Assembly: GCA_033220425.1 (NCBI GenBank) | Contig: CM065650.1 | Coordinates: forward strand, 2,108,001-2,172,000 | DNA: 64,000 nucleotides | Source of the DNA: Lepraria neglecta | Taxonomy: Eukaryota; Ascomycota; Lecanoromycetes; Lecanorales; Stereocaulaceae | Reading direction: 5' to 3' | Shown here: piece by piece, positions 32,680-44,918 of the stretch | Layout of the letters: every line of letters begins with the position of its first letter | Numbering within the stretch: the first letter of the stretch is position 1 | Made by a program: the position numbers and the translations under genes | The notes under the pieces: model-generated | The model's input: the letters and a program-made list of their open reading frames with translations, nothing else | What the model was told of the DNA's origin: nothing | Databases searched by the model: none

Positions 32680-33504
32680 CGTACTACGCACGTAAAGATA
32701 GAATGACACTCGAAGCCAGGTTTCTTCTGCTACCCTTCGAGGTATTCGACGCCTTGGGACAATCGAGGTTATGTATGCATGAATCAACTGAGACTATCAA
32801 TACTAAGGTCATCCTGTGGTCACCCAGAGACTCACGGAGAGCGTCGATGCTGATATTGTTCATAAGGTTATTGAGTTTAGTACTTGCGTGGAAATCGATG
32901 TTGGAGGCTCCGCAGATGGACGATGTCACCTTCCAGAAGCGAGCTGAAAAGAACCAAGAAAGCCACCAAAGTAATCGACGAATCACATCTCTTCGCCCCA
33001 CGCCGGCAAGACTTACCCAGCAGATCCGAAAATCGTGAGGCGGCATCAAGATGACGGACCTCAATGAAGCGATGGTCTCCTATAGTACCACAGCTGCATG
33101 TCCAAGATTGTCATAATTATGCTAGCATGTCCACGGTGGCTTCTGATTCCTTCACGCCCTCAAGTCCGTCGCGATATCTTTATCACAGAGTATCAGCTCC
33201 TCTTCTCCAAAATACTAGTCAAATCAGACGTGCTGCCAACAACAATTGGCATGTTATCGGCGTCATCTAGGATTTTACATTCTATTCGAAGTGCAAACAT
33301 CCTCTCCTGGCATTCAGATCTTTCGTATTGGCTATCGAAAACAGTCATCCAGCCTTCCAACATCCAGTCGCCAGAACGTTTGACAACCGCTTTCGTTGTT
33401 CTATCATTAGCCTTAATTCCCTCTCCTCCACGCATGCTAGTCATACTCCTAGCTTTGCCTCGTCAATTCCATTACCATTGGGTCAAGCCGGGCCCTTCTT
33501 CCCT
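32680..33504. other. Intergenic with a possible protein-like remnant
   Basis: The minus strand at 33193-33444 encodes TVFDSQYERSECQERMFALR, which reads like real protein and may be further debris of a decayed gene, but it has no recognisable domain. Other frames here are unconvincing. The right end abuts the transporter stop codon at 33505. Confidence 0.4.
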
Positions 33505-36500
33505 TCAGTAGCCACGCTCTTCCCTTGCACACCAAGCAAACCCCTGACCCGACCCATAACCGCACTCAGCCCCATCATTAGACTCCCCCAGCCCCCATCT
33601 CCTAACCCTAAAAACATAATACCCCACCACAGCCATCCCAATATTAAACCCAATATACGAAAACCCCAGTCCATAATTCCTCCACCTAGTCCCCCACTCA
33701 ATAGCCACACTCGCCAAAAACTGATCACTGTTACTCAACGGGCAATACTCGCACCCATTCATCGCACTCGGATTAACAAGCTGTCCTCCCGGCCCACTCG
33801 CCAAATAGTCCGCCAAATAAGCACCACAAGTTTGCCCACTTGGAGGGTCGAAGCGAGCGAATTCGTTGGCGGCGCAGGAGACGGCGCGCGCGTGCATTCC
33901 TGTTGCGGAGATGGCGTCGACGAGGTAGGTTAGGGGGGAGACACGGTACATGAAGATCCAGAAGCCGGGGAGGGCGGTCGGGGGTTGCATTACGCCGTTG
34001 AAGACTAGGGCCATGGCGTAGAGGAGGGTGGCTATGTTGCCGGCTGTTATGGCGTCGGGTAGGAAGGCTATGAGCATGTGGGCGAATGTCTGGGTGCTGT
34101 TAGTAAGGTAATTTGGGTGAGTCTAGAGCAACGGGGCTTACGCTGGCGAAGACGAAGAACTGGATGCATAGTAGGAGTATCAGTCCTTGCCGATCAGACG
34201 ATTGGTGCCGTCCAAAGATTGGATAGTAATAGGAGGCGAAGACAGTAATGCCCATGAGGATCTGGTATGGTATCTCGACGAAGATGTTGGCGATGAGGAA
34301 CGCCGCCCAGCTGTAGGCTTTGCTCGGACGTTCGCGGACCTCGTAGAGATCTCGTTGAGTGACGAAGCGAGGCATTATTTGTTGGACCAGAGTCGAGAAG
34401 ATGGAGGTCAGCATGAAGACGCTGAATATAATGTTCTGTAGTCCTTGTTGTGAGGAGTTTTGTTTGTAGAACGAGAAGCCAATGAAGAGGGCGGACATGA
34501 TCTGTGGAAGGTTAGACCTGGACCGTATGATACGAGGTTTGAGGAAGAATATCTTACCCCAAGTAGGAGCTTTCCCCAAATGTAACTCGGTGTCCGCCAA
34601 TATTGCTGGAACACTCGCACGGTAACATACCACATCTGGGTAGTAAAAGGCATGGCGAACTCCCGGTGACCCTCCTTGCTGTCTCCGCCGGCCAATTGTT
34701 CATTAGCTTTGTTTCGATGGATACAATCCAGTTCCGTCTGGACATCTTTGGCTTCCTGACTCGATTTCCAGACGCCATGCCAGTCTTGTGTGGACTTGCC
34801 ACTAGCACCCGCACCTACAATTTCCAGCATGAACTCAGCTGGATTTTCAGCCTCGCCGCAATGTCTTGCTCCATGACCTTCGAAGTAACTGAGGAGTGTC
34901 TCCGAGTTATGACCGATGTCGCCAAAGTAGACCGTCTTTCCGCCTTTTGCTAGGAATAGTAGCCTGTCAAATTCCTGGAAGAGGATGGAACTGGGCTGAT
35001 GGATTGTCGAAAGTACAGCTTGGCCATGATCTGCGAGCTTGCGTAGGAAGGCAACGATAGCCCATGACGACTGGCTGTCGAGGCCTGATGTCGGTTCATC
35101 CAGGAATAATAACAGAGATGGCTTGGCCGCAAGTTCTACACCGATGGTGAGTAATTTCCTCTGCTCCACGTTGAGACCTTCTCCGGGAACTCCAACGACT
35201 GCTTCGGCGAAACCCTGCATGTTCAGCATATCGATCACCTCCTCGACGAAGTCATATTTCTCTTTCTTCGGCACCGACTTCGGTTGCCGAAGCATAGCAC
35301 TGAACCGTAAGGCTTCGCGGACTGTAGTGGTTTCGAGGTGTAGATCTTGCTGTTGGACATAGCCCGTCTTCCGTTGGAAGGATGAGTCGAGCGGCTTCCC
35401 GTTGACAAGCATGTCTCCGGTAATAATGCCCATGCTTGTTCGTTGTGCCAAGGCATCCAGAAGCGTTGTCTTGCCCGCACCGCTAACACCCATCAATGCA
35501 GTGAGTGTGCCGGGCTTTACCCATCCAGAAACGTGGTCAAGCAGCCGGCGAGGTTCGCCTTTAATGGCGATGTCGTACACCACGTCTCGCCACGTGAAGA
35601 TGTCTTTCTGGGGCGGTATAGCATTGACCTCTTCCTGCGCCGAATCTCCTTGCTTTTCGTTTATGTCTGCCGATGTCTGCTTCCCAGAACCCGCTTCTTC
35701 GTCGCTTTTGGCCACCTCCTCTGTAACATGCTTGGGAACATGGCCTCTTCGGAAGACGAGGACTTCGGCCGAGGAAGACGTTGAAGAGTTCAACTCTGTA
35801 GCTACCAGGTAGACGATTAAGAAGAAAATCTGGAATGCAAACATAAAACCTAAAGCAGGTTAGCCGCCTGATTTATGGCTGAATGGTATCGCGAACCCAG
35901 GTTTCGCCAGATGTGCGAATAGCTGTATTGGTAGCTTGATTGGACCCAGGCATCGCCAGAGACATCGTTTTCGCCAGCCACAGCTCCAGCGATTGAGCAA
36001 ATGAAGGAAGATCCTGACTGAAAAGGTGCTGTTGGAACGAAGCTTGCGCAAGGAAATCGCCTTCCGTGGACTTCATTCACAAGGATGGCCTAAACCATCG
36101 TCAGCTGATTTGCCCAAGCAGGGCACGAGAGATGAAGATCCTCACCTCAAAGGCGTAGGCAACTGGATTGATCCAACTAATCCACTTCATCCAAGGGTGC
36201 TCATAAGGGCGTGGAAGGGTGAAACCGGTGTATATGACTATGGCGAGCACCATTACACCCGCGAACATCAGAGCTTGGGACAGTGTCTTGGTCAGAGCAG
36301 CCAGAGACCTGCAATGTGCATCAGTCAACCGTTTATCAGGTTACTATGGACATAGAGTTGAACTGGCAGTACAGCGAAATGAGGACAGCGGCTTAGCCTA
36401 CCTGAAGATTGAACTCATAGTAAGTGTGGCCACGAAGACAAACAAGAAAAAGATAAAGCTAGGGTTGAGTCAGCTTGATGCCATCCACAGGATTCAAATC

Positions 36501-38778
36501 TCCCAGAGCTCGTCCCAAGCAAGGTCGCCAGCCCTCACTGCCGTATCTAGAGAATGTGGAGCGCCCCTGAAGTGGATAATTTGGGGCGAGAAGCTTACAA
36601 TTGACTTGGTTCAGTCCGTAGACCCGCAAGAAAATACAGTATGATGTTGAAACAAACAGCTATCATGAACTTGACCGGGATATCGGACACAACGCCTGCC
36701 ATTGCTTCAGTCCATGGATGGTAGAAAGCGTAGCTGGCTTGTTTCTCGATAATAGGACGCTGCTCGTAGAGGGTGTTTATTTCGGTAATGGAAATGAGTG
36801 CGTTCAGGAGTATGGCGAAGAAGAGCGTAGCGCCTGCCACACTAGAGTCAGTCATGGTTCACAGCACTCACAGCAGCCCCCATCTAGCTTACCTTTGGAG
36901 AAGAATGATCCGGTTGTGTTCGGCGAGCCGTAGAAGACAGAACCTACAATCAGAGCCATGGCGATCTAAGAATTTCTGGTCAGTACAGGGGCGCTATAAA
37001 GCTTGATGCCAACGTGCCTGTCCGATTATAGTAGTAAGCGTCGAGACTTTGTCATTTATGAGTCGCTGATATGCCCTGGTCGTACAGATTCGAATCTGCA
37101 TGGGGATGCTGATGACGTATGGAGACCCAGGCCTCAAGTGCTTGGCTTGCATTGCCTGATGGGTTTCCCGCAGCTCCTGAATCGCATGGCCTCCAACCGG
37201 GCTCTCTGCTTCATGTTCCGAGATCTCTTCCATAAGGGTAGAGTATTCAGTTGACTTCTTCCAGTAGGCTTCGAATTCGTTGGGGGTCCGAGGTACTTTT
37301 CTTTCGAATCCCTGACGCGCTTTCCTCTCCTGAGGATTTGTGACTGAGGTTAAGAAGTCCCCAGCTGTTTGCCTGGGTGGACAATACCATCCCATATGCT
37401 CAAAGTATTGCTTAGCCACCCCAACAGGTCCAAAGAATATCTCTCTCCCTTCATAGAGCACAATGACCTTGTCGAAGATATCGAATATGGCCTGCGATGC
37501 CTGGTAGATAGCCACAGCATGGCACATCCCCGCAACATTGCTGGAGATCCGTAGTGATCTGGTGAACTCCAGGGCCGTAGCTGCATCAAGGCCACGTGTG
37601 CTGTTATCCCAGCATGCTATTGGACTTCCAGCTAGGGCCATCTCCGCGATGCTGACACGCTTGCGCTCGCCGCCGGAGACACCTCGGATGTACTCGTTGC
37701 CCACTTTCGTGTTTCGTGTATGGGAGAGACCAAATACGGTCATGACGACCTGAGTCATATGTTTGACGAAAGTCTCGCGTGAGATGCCTTTGACTCTGCT
37801 ATGAGGCGTACGTGCGGCAGCAGCGAAATCGAGCGTTTCGCCAACAGTCAGGTGCGGGAAATGCTTGTCCACTTCCTGATTGTAAACAACCTCGCCCTTG
37901 AATTCTTTCATCATATATTGTTGTGGAATGCCTGCCAACGAGTGTCAGTACTGTAGCTGAGGAACGGAGCTTCCAGACGAGGCTTGTAGCATGCGGGTAA
38001 AATCATGCTTGCCGCATTGGCGTAATTAAATGGCGCACATACCATTGTAATGGACGACTGAATTCTTGTCCATCTCTAGACCTGTAAGCTCTCCAGAAAT
38101 GGTCTTCAAGAACGTCGAGCATCCGCTCCCCGGGCGTCCCAAGACGACCAACATCTCACCACTTTTCACTACCCCGTCGAAGTTCCTGATGATCTGTTTG
38201 TGTGGTTTGTGTCCAAAGCTGATATATTCTCTCATTCGAAAAGGTGCCATGAGGACCGAGCTCACATCCTGTTGCAGACTCAGAGCCGACCCTGAACCAG
38301 AGATGTTAAGATCCTTGAAGGCGAATCCAGCTCTGGCAGATCGAATACCGCCCTCGTCCATTGCTCTCATGAAAGCTCTGGCCCAGATGTATATGTCGAA
38401 TTCAGGCTTCTCAGGGTCCAATCGAGCATCATCATCCGACACCCCAGCAAGAGTGTCCTTTCGTTCCAGGTCCCGTGTTGTGGTGGCGGTTTTCGAGCGG
38501 TGAAGAGATGCAATAAGGCGCAATTCGGCGCGCTCGTCGTCGGTTAAGCCGCCGTTCATTTGGCTTACGGTCCTTTCAAGTTCATCATCAAAGTAGCCAG
38601 GGGCTCCGCGTATCGGAGCGTATCGGGGAGATCCGACCTCAGTTTTCTCATTATCGCTACTGCTATTGCTGTTAGGCGTCATATCTTTCGACGCAGCAGC
38701 CATTATTGGAGGTTCTTGGGCGGTCTCATAGCGAGTAAGAGGAGGCAATGGCATGGCCGGAGCCTTGGGTGATGCCAT
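33505..38778 (-). CDS. PDR-type ABC transporter (ABCG full-size, pleiotropic drug resistance)
   Basis: Ten minus-strand exons: 38778-38043, 37931-37018, 36965-36893, 36833-36599, 36458-36402, 36308-36146, 36089-35897, 35849-34558, 34501-34142 and 34089-33505. They join in frame to about 1,535 aa, the usual size. Domain order is NBD-TMD-NBD-TMD, the reverse layout of PDR transporters. NBD1 has the degenerate Walker [10 protein letters not shown] (214-222), signature VSGGERKR (about 330) and Walker [16 protein letters not shown]2 has a canonical GVSGAGKTT (about 911), an altered signature LNVEQRKLL and Walker [14 protein letters not shown]. Hydrophobic segments occupy exons 3-7 and 9-10. Intron 2 has a GC donor (CAG|GCACGT at 37017), the others GT-AG. 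Family members export drugs and toxic metabolites across the plasma membrane with 2 ATP-binding sites, one usually degenerate, as here. Confidence 0.93.
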
Positions 38779-39564
38779 TTAAATGACGGGCAGGGGGGAA
38801 AGAATGCAATTGGAAGTTTCTCAGCTTATGGGGCCAATATTTGCAAGAGACGTAACAAGAAGGTCAGATGATATCTTGGTGATGAAGGGCGGATTGGATG
38901 TAGGGAGAAAGTCCCTTTAGAGATAGAGAATTCTCGAGTACTACAGCACAGAAAATTGGAGACCTGACGGGGTATATGAATTGATCTTGCTGTACCAAAT
39001 GGAGTGCCTGTCCAAACCCAAGCGCCCGCCGGATGCCACATTATTGTGCATCCGGACGTAACCGAACAAGGGAAGTAGGCTTTGAGTGTGTCTCGCCATT
39101 CTGACGTAGTGGATTTCTGACGCCCTGAGAATATTGTAAACGTCGGCGTCTTGGCTTACACACGAGATTTCTATCAAACTAGGTCTGACGAGATCAAGCT
39201 TGAAGTCAATAAGCTCAAATTCGGGGCGGAAGACTGCGGATTCTAAACCGGAGGGCTGTTGCCAAGGTTCCCGAGGCCGATCAGCCGACGGAAATCAATG
39301 GATGCGCACAATCTTTATGCATGCTTAAGTATGCATTAGTCAAGCATCAATTTTTGGAAACGGATAGGTAGTGAATGCCATGGTGAAGACCCGTGTCCGC
39401 TGTTTCCGTGGCCCGGATCACGGAGTCTCAATGCTGTTCTCGGATGCCTTGAAGCAAAGAGCCGATGCCCAACGGGCTTTGAGGCGTTAAGATGATATCA
39501 AATCCGTGCAGTGAGCAGTACAACGAGAGCCTTGTTCGCAGCTTAGTGATTTGGGGAGAAATTT
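38779..39564. other. Promoter region of the PDR transporter
   Basis: About 790 bases upstream of the transporter start. A TCCGTGGC word at 39405-39412 is one base from the yeast pleiotropic drug response element (TCCGTGGA), and CCGGACGTAACCG lies near 39053. These are weak, unproven matches. No gene supported. Confidence 0.3.
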
Positions 39565-39996
39565 TCACCTTTCACATAGCACGTCCACGTAGAAACGGCC
39601 ACCCTCAATATCGCAATTCGGAGGCACTCCAAGATCAATGAGAAGAACTGCAGTATTAGCCTGCACAAGCGCAATTGAAGCATGATTAGCACCTTTGCCA
39701 TCACAATCTGTCCTGTATTGGACACCGAGCAAAAAGCTTTTGAGCTTGGCAGGAGGCGTTCCAGTTTCTTGCATTCTTGTTGTTACCAATCTGTCGTCCC
39801 AACCTGGGAAATACCCAATGTGTGACGATTCCATTTCATGGTACGAGAGATCTGGTAAGAGGGGCTTTCCTTTATTCGATACCATGCAAAATCGTAAGGA
39901 AACAATGGAGAGCAATACATTTTGCTGGATCGAGCGGGATGAAATCATCAAGATCCTGGCCTCGGATGAGGGTTCGGCCCGGTGCTCTTCGGGCAA
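39565..39996 (-). CDS. Hypothetical ORF, 143 aa
   Basis: Minus-strand open frame with protein-like content in its second half (SHIGYFPGWDDRLVTTRMQE, then GANHASIALVQANTAVLLID). Single exon, no membrane helix, no recognised family. The start at 39996 is the first codon and not otherwise supported. An inner ATG near 39835 (MESSHIGYFPGW) is equally possible. It could be a fragment of a decayed gene. Confidence 0.3.
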   Translation of the reverse strand: MPEEHRAEPSSEARILMISSRSIQQNVLLSIVSLRFCMVSNKGKPLLPDLSYHEMESSHIGYFPGWDDRLVTTRMQETGTPPAKLKSFLLGVQYRTDCDGKGANHASIALVQANTAVLLIDLGVPPNCDIEGGRFYVDVLCER

Positions 39997-40228
39997 GCAT
40001 CAATGCCAAGCACTGCTCAGCCACTCCTCCCTTCTAAAGATACTCCCGGCTGCACGTAATACGGAGGGTCCGTTCAATTGCAAGCAGCATGAAGAGGAAG
40101 CTGCATCCTGATTGTCTCTCTTCGAGATGGCGGAAGACCACGCAAACACCATTCCTGTCGAAATTCGAAGCTCAGCGCGCAGCCTATGGAGCTCTAGCTG
40201 GCCTCGTCTGTGGTGACAGGCTCCTTAC

Positions 40229-42625
40229 ATGATGGCGGACCCAGTTGGGGCCAATCAAGTGCTTTCTGACATCTTGAGAGTTTTGCAGGACATCGAGGCA
40301 AAGTTGGACGGGCATGAAGAACGTTTCAGGAACCTCGAAGGCAATACCAGGCGGACAGGGCAACATGAGGGCAGTGTCAACCAAGAGGCCGACACTCTAC
40401 GAGCTGCTGAGCTACCCCGTTTATCCCTCGAGGCCCAGATTTCTTCTCGAAAATGCACTCCTACCAATGATGATATAGCAGACGACACTAAGACACTATT
40501 GAAGGTCCCGTACAGCCAGTGGAGCATTAATCAGGTGGACCGCTTCTTCAACCTCGCTCTTTCAAATTCGCTAGCGGAACAACTTCGAGACTGCTGGGGG
40601 ATGCCTGACGACAACCGATTGCCCCTCAAGTTCTTCAAATCCGAGATACTGAAGACAAATGCTCCATGGGGTGCTCCCCGTGACAGCTATCCGACAATCA
40701 GGCATTCTGTTGAAAAAGACCTGGAGTTCCTTTGTCAATTTGATGAAACCATGAGGACACAAGCGGGAAACGACTTCGTGATCATTGACTTTGATGTGGC
40801 AGATAATACCAGAATATACAGGCTTGGGAATGACGCTATTGGGTCAGAGTTGGAGGTTGAAGCACAGGATTCAAAGAAAGCGAGACTCATGTACGTCAAT
40901 TGATCACTCCCTTATCGATTTGGCTTATTCGATGCAGCTTGTATCAGGGCGCCACAACTGGAGATAGCATCGACCCTGACAAAAATAGCACTAGCCACCG
41001 ACAGCCAATACCATACTTCGCGAGCACGGATAAGATATTGGGATTGTGGGACCATCTGGATTATCATCTGCAGGCGAAGCGAAGAGGCACCACGACCAAT
41101 CCATACGCAAACTCTTGGATCGGTTTCCACACCAATTTCTATGAGATACGCGAAGTCACCGAGTGGCAGGTGAAAGAGCTTTGGAAACACGGTCCGCTAT
41201 ACGGCCATCCTCTCGGCTGGCATTTTCGAAAATGCGCATACACAGTGAGCTCAATTCGGATTACTCAAGCCACGCATAGGGCTTTGCTGACTGCCGCAAG
41301 GTTTACACACCTGTGTCCACTGATGAGATGGAAGCCTTGGGTCCTGAGCTCGGGAACATGGATCGTTTCTGGACCTTGCTAGTCCTTGCGCCAGACCGCT
41401 TCTTTGACGAGAAGAATACTTCGTTCCCAATGAATGCTTCGTCGCTAGGAAGAGCACAAGCCTTAGGATACCCCTTGGCCAGACTCAATCAGCCCGGCGC
41501 TGAATTGCACCTCGTCGGTCAGGGCCTAGAAAGAATCACCGCGCGTTGGGCCGATTTCCTGTCATACTTCGACTACATCTTAGATGGGGGAGACTCCCTG
41601 ATGAAACCTACCGAGCACGACAATCTCCTCTTCGACGATGGCGCATTCTCACGCTCAAGACGATATTTCTGGGCCATCGACTGCCTATCCGAGTTCGAGC
41701 TTAGCATCACAGACAACATCGCGCAATGGGAGCTGTACAAGGCTGCTCGGGTACCTCCAGTCAGTGATCTGCCCGAACTATATCAACGACAGCTAGCCTT
41801 TGCGGTAAGGCAATACCGCGTCTTGCAGAACCAACGAGAGTCTTTCAGGCAGAAACTTGCATCTACAAAGGCGCTAAGGGATGCCGTACGTAGCCTTGCA
41901 GTAATCCCTGGACACTAGAGCTGATCTGCTGTAGCTTTTCAATGCGAGTGCCGTCATTGAGAGTAGGGCGTCTACGAGACTGGGTGAGAATGTTAAGCTT
42001 CTCACCTTTGTAAGCATTTTCTTCCTTCCGTTAGCATTTACGACGGTAAGGTCCCATGCCTTTCCCTTCGTCAGCCCCTGAGAGAATCCTTCCGGAGAGC
42101 CCCGTCTGGCAGTCTGAAGTGCCTGACTAAATCTAACGAGAGATGATGGACTGTGCTGACAGTGTATAGTCTCTCTGGAGTGTCAACGACAAATTTTCCA
42201 TGACCGCCCTTATCTACGTGATCATCATCGTAGCCCTACTAACATATTTCATCATGTTCAACATCAACAGCCTAGCACAAGTTTTTGGCCAAATATATGA
42301 CATCAAGAAGAAGCACGTAGTGCGCGCAATGAAGAAAGACCGGAACGAGGCATGGAAGCAGTGCGGTCACCGGTTTGAAGTCTTTCGGCCTAAGCATGAG
42401 AACCCTCAGCCATCTGAGTGGTACATACCCCTCTACGCCCTGATATATCCCACAGCCATACTTGGGCTTAATCGCGCCAACACAGCACATAAGGGTCAGC
42501 TGAGGGCGAATGATGACAGGCTGTCGCAGCCACCGAGATCAACTGGCATTGCTAGCCTTTTCCGCAGGCGGAAGCGGAAGATTGAAGAGGAGGAAAAGAA
42601 CGAGGAACCTTGGGTCATAGAGTAA
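40229..42625 (+). CDS. CorA-like Mg2+ transporter family protein (fungal type)
   Basis: Five exons (40229-40890, 40938-41244, 41301-41885, 41935-42045, 42170-42625) join in frame to 706 aa across GT-AG introns of 47, 56, 49 and 124 nt. The N-terminal 60 residues form a likely coiled coil (VLSDILRVLQDIEAKLDGHE). The central region (FWTLLVLAPDRFF...AFAVRQYRVLQNQRESF) is the large cytosolic helical domain. Exon 4 ends in the first membrane helix (LLTFVSIFFLPLAFTT), which exon 5 continues as SLWSVND, and a second helix follows (ALIYVIIIVALLTYFIMF, about 568-588). Two C-terminal helices after a long helical domain is the CorA layout. The classic GMN loop is replaced by SLWS, as in many fungal CorA-like proteins, so ion selectivity is uncertain. 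The tail is basic and charged. Confidence 0.8.
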
Positions 42626-43183
42626 TGGTTCATCGCGCAATCAGGGCTTCCATGTGTTGGTGGCGATTCCATAGAATCTTTCAGCCGAATACTGCCCGTG
42701 GGCGTTGTGGACTGTTCAACGCATCGATTTTGGACTGGGCGACATTGCGCAATTGGACCGGTGAACATTATCATGCTTTGCAATGCCAACCAGGCTACGA
42801 ACTAGCTGTCAGCACTACTCACCAACTTGCGCAATATTTCAGGCTGTAGGATTTCGGTGAGTTGGGCTGCGAAGGTTCTTACCAGTGAGTGGGAGCGTGG
42901 CGCAGCGAAGCAACAAGCCTTGCCGCAGCCCACGGCACCGATAGCCTCAATCCACACCTGGGGATAAGTATTATTCTCCTGGTCCAGATCTTCGCGAATT
43001 TTATTCTTCTTCTTCGCACACTATCCAGTGCGCAAAGATTGGCATTCCTATATCTCAACAGAACAGCTCGCTCTGCAATTTCCAATCCTGTATTGCATTC
43101 TGTTACTCGAAATCAACTATCTAGATCCTTAAAGACCCTCATCCTCGCTACTCTCGCGTCCATCTTCCGTTCACACCCTATCG
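42626..43183. other. Intergenic and leader of the small PPxY gene
   Basis: About 560 bases. A TTGCGCAAT-type word occurs repeatedly (near 42748 and 42829). The open frame 42889-43368 overlaps the next gene in another frame and has leader-like composition. Confidence 0.4.
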
Positions 43184-43519
43184 ATGGAGTCCCAAGCAAC
43201 CGCCCCGACCTTCCCTGCGTCTGCATATACACCTCCTGGCAACTCCGACAAACTACCATCCTACACTGCATCACCAGATCTAGAGGCTCAACAATCTTCA
43301 TGGGCTGCATCTCCACCACCGGCCTACCTGCCATCACGGCTATCTCAACCAGCCGTTGTAACAGTTAGAAACTCCCAGCAACGGACTCGTTCGTCCAAAA
43401 GCCAACGAAAGGGCCTCGCCTGTTGTCTGTTATTGGCTTTCTTGATCGTTGCCACTTTCATCGTTATTACAATTGTGGAGGTCATCGCACGGATTAATGC
43501 TCAGGTCAATAACCGGTGA
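43184..43519 (+). CDS. Small single-pass membrane protein with a PPxY motif
   Basis: Single exon, 111 aa. Residues 1-60 are Pro/Ser/Ala-rich, with LPSYTASP and a PPPAY sequence that satisfies PPxY, the ligand of WW domains such as those of Rsp5/NEDD4 ubiquitin ligases. A basic stretch (QRTRSSKSQRKG) precedes one hydrophobic helix (LACCLLLAFLIVATFIVITI), and the chain ends shortly after (INAQVNNR). The charge pattern suggests a cytosolic N-terminus. No signal peptide. Possible role: membrane adaptor that brings a WW-domain ligase to a transporter; this is inference. The next gene at 44547 shares the PPPAYxPS element. Confidence 0.6.
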   Translation: MESQATAPTFPASAYTPPGNSDKLPSYTASPDLEAQQSSWAASPPPAYLPSRLSQPAVVTVRNSQQRTRSSKSQRKGLACCLLLAFLIVATFIVITIVEVIARINAQVNNR

Positions 43520-44546
43520 CCCTCAAGGTTGAAAAGAACAGAGTCGTTTGCACATCTCATTCGGAGAGAAGCTGGGTCCAACCGAGCCCTCGAACCATCC
43601 CTGGTCATCATGACATCATCTAAATCTCCTCCACACCAGCCGAGAGGAGCTCGCATGCCATTACGGGGCGTCTAGGCCTTGATCACTGATCGGGAAATCC
43701 GCGTTAGAAGCTTCACCAACCAATTTTCACACTCGCGCGTCAGAAGAAAGGCCGGAGTTGGGCTCTCTACACCACAGTCCTCTACAGCAGTCCACCTCGA
43801 TATCGGCAATTTGAGCAACAACAACATTCACCTTCCAAAGCTCTACGACAATTCCACCAACAGCAGTTGAGAATATGGACTTTTGGTACCGTCCTGCGCG
43901 CTGAGCTTGGCAACCTCCGCCGCATCTCCGGTTACTTTTTCTCACCTACCAGTCAAAGCTACTATATATACTTCATTGTATATATTTTCTATATTGAACA
44001 AGAGACATTTTAGGTCACCTCTACTGCGACGTGCACTTTGTTGTCGCTGGGAAGTCGTAAAGCTTCTTCCCCTTGCGATTCTCAACTTCGAATCTGTGTC
44101 AGGAGGATTGTTTCACAAAGATAGTGCGCTAGAACCACTGTCTAGGTTTTTCGCTACATCATTGCACGAAAGAAGCGAATGGTTGCAATGGTATTCTAGT
44201 TTAGGATCGAAGGATTTAGAGCTGAAAAATCCTGAAACAAAAACACCGTACTGATCGATCCTACGGGATCATGGCGCAGCCCGAAATGCAAGGCGCTGCT
44301 AGGCGCTAAGGAGGCAATGACTATGTATAACGTGAAAGTGTACGAGCAATGCCTTTTTACTTCAATTAAATTATTTGTTGCTTTCAATAATTTCTTGCCT
44401 TCTGCATTTCTCGTGATTTCTGATTGTCGAATCTTCATAAATCCACTTGGAAGAGACATATGCTCACCTCCCTTCTCATTCATCACCCCAACCAGTCTAA
44501 TCCTCCACCGCCTCTTCATCTCAACCCTCGTCACTCTCGCCCAAAC
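43520..44546. other. Intergenic region between the two PPxY genes
   Basis: About 1 kb. Frames at 43679-43870 and 43883-44254 lack domain signal. An AT-rich TATATATAC stretch lies near 43971-43990. A pyrimidine-rich leader precedes the ATG at 44547. Confidence 0.4.
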
Positions 44547-44918
44547 ATGGCAGATTTCCCACTCCTTTCCAGCCTCACCCTCGGCCCAAACACTCAAAAC
44601 CCACCGCCCTACAAAGCTGCCACCGAAGCCCCACCACCAGCCTACATCCCATCCTCGCGCTCCCCTTCCCCCACCCCACCAAACTACACGGATGAAGAAC
44701 CCCTCATAACCAACCCCTCCATCCGCCCACCGCCATCCAACCATCGCTCCCACTCCGCAGTCCGCGAAAACAGGTGTTTCCAACCCAACCCATCACGCCG
44801 AAGCCGAAGTCAAAGTCGCAGGAAAAGCCGAGACCCTCGCTCCTACAACCTCGATCCCTACTCCATAGCCTCCTTCTCCAACCCCCCTCAAAAATTCCCC
44901 CAACAAAACCACAACTAA
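44547..44918 (+). CDS. Small PPxY-rich protein
   Basis: Single open exon of 123 aa from the ATG at 44547 (MADFPLLSSLTLG). Three PPxY motifs in the first 50 residues: PPPY, PPAY (in APPPAYIPSS) and PPNY, the last followed by an acidic DEE. The C-terminal half is Arg/Ser-rich (RRSRSQSRRKSRD). There is no membrane helix, unlike the neighbour at 43184, although the shared PPPAYxPS segment suggests a common origin. The 3' end is uncertain: another plus-strand frame (44774-45142) stays open and reads QNRYSQLGTPMVES near its end, so a spliced or frameshifted longer product cannot be excluded. Confidence 0.5.
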   Translation: MADFPLLSSLTLGPNTQNPPPYKAATEAPPPAYIPSSRSPSPTPPNYTDEEPLITNPSIRPPPSNHRSHSAVRENRCFQPNPSRRSRSQSRRKSRDPRSYNLDPYSIASFSNPPQKFPQQNHN

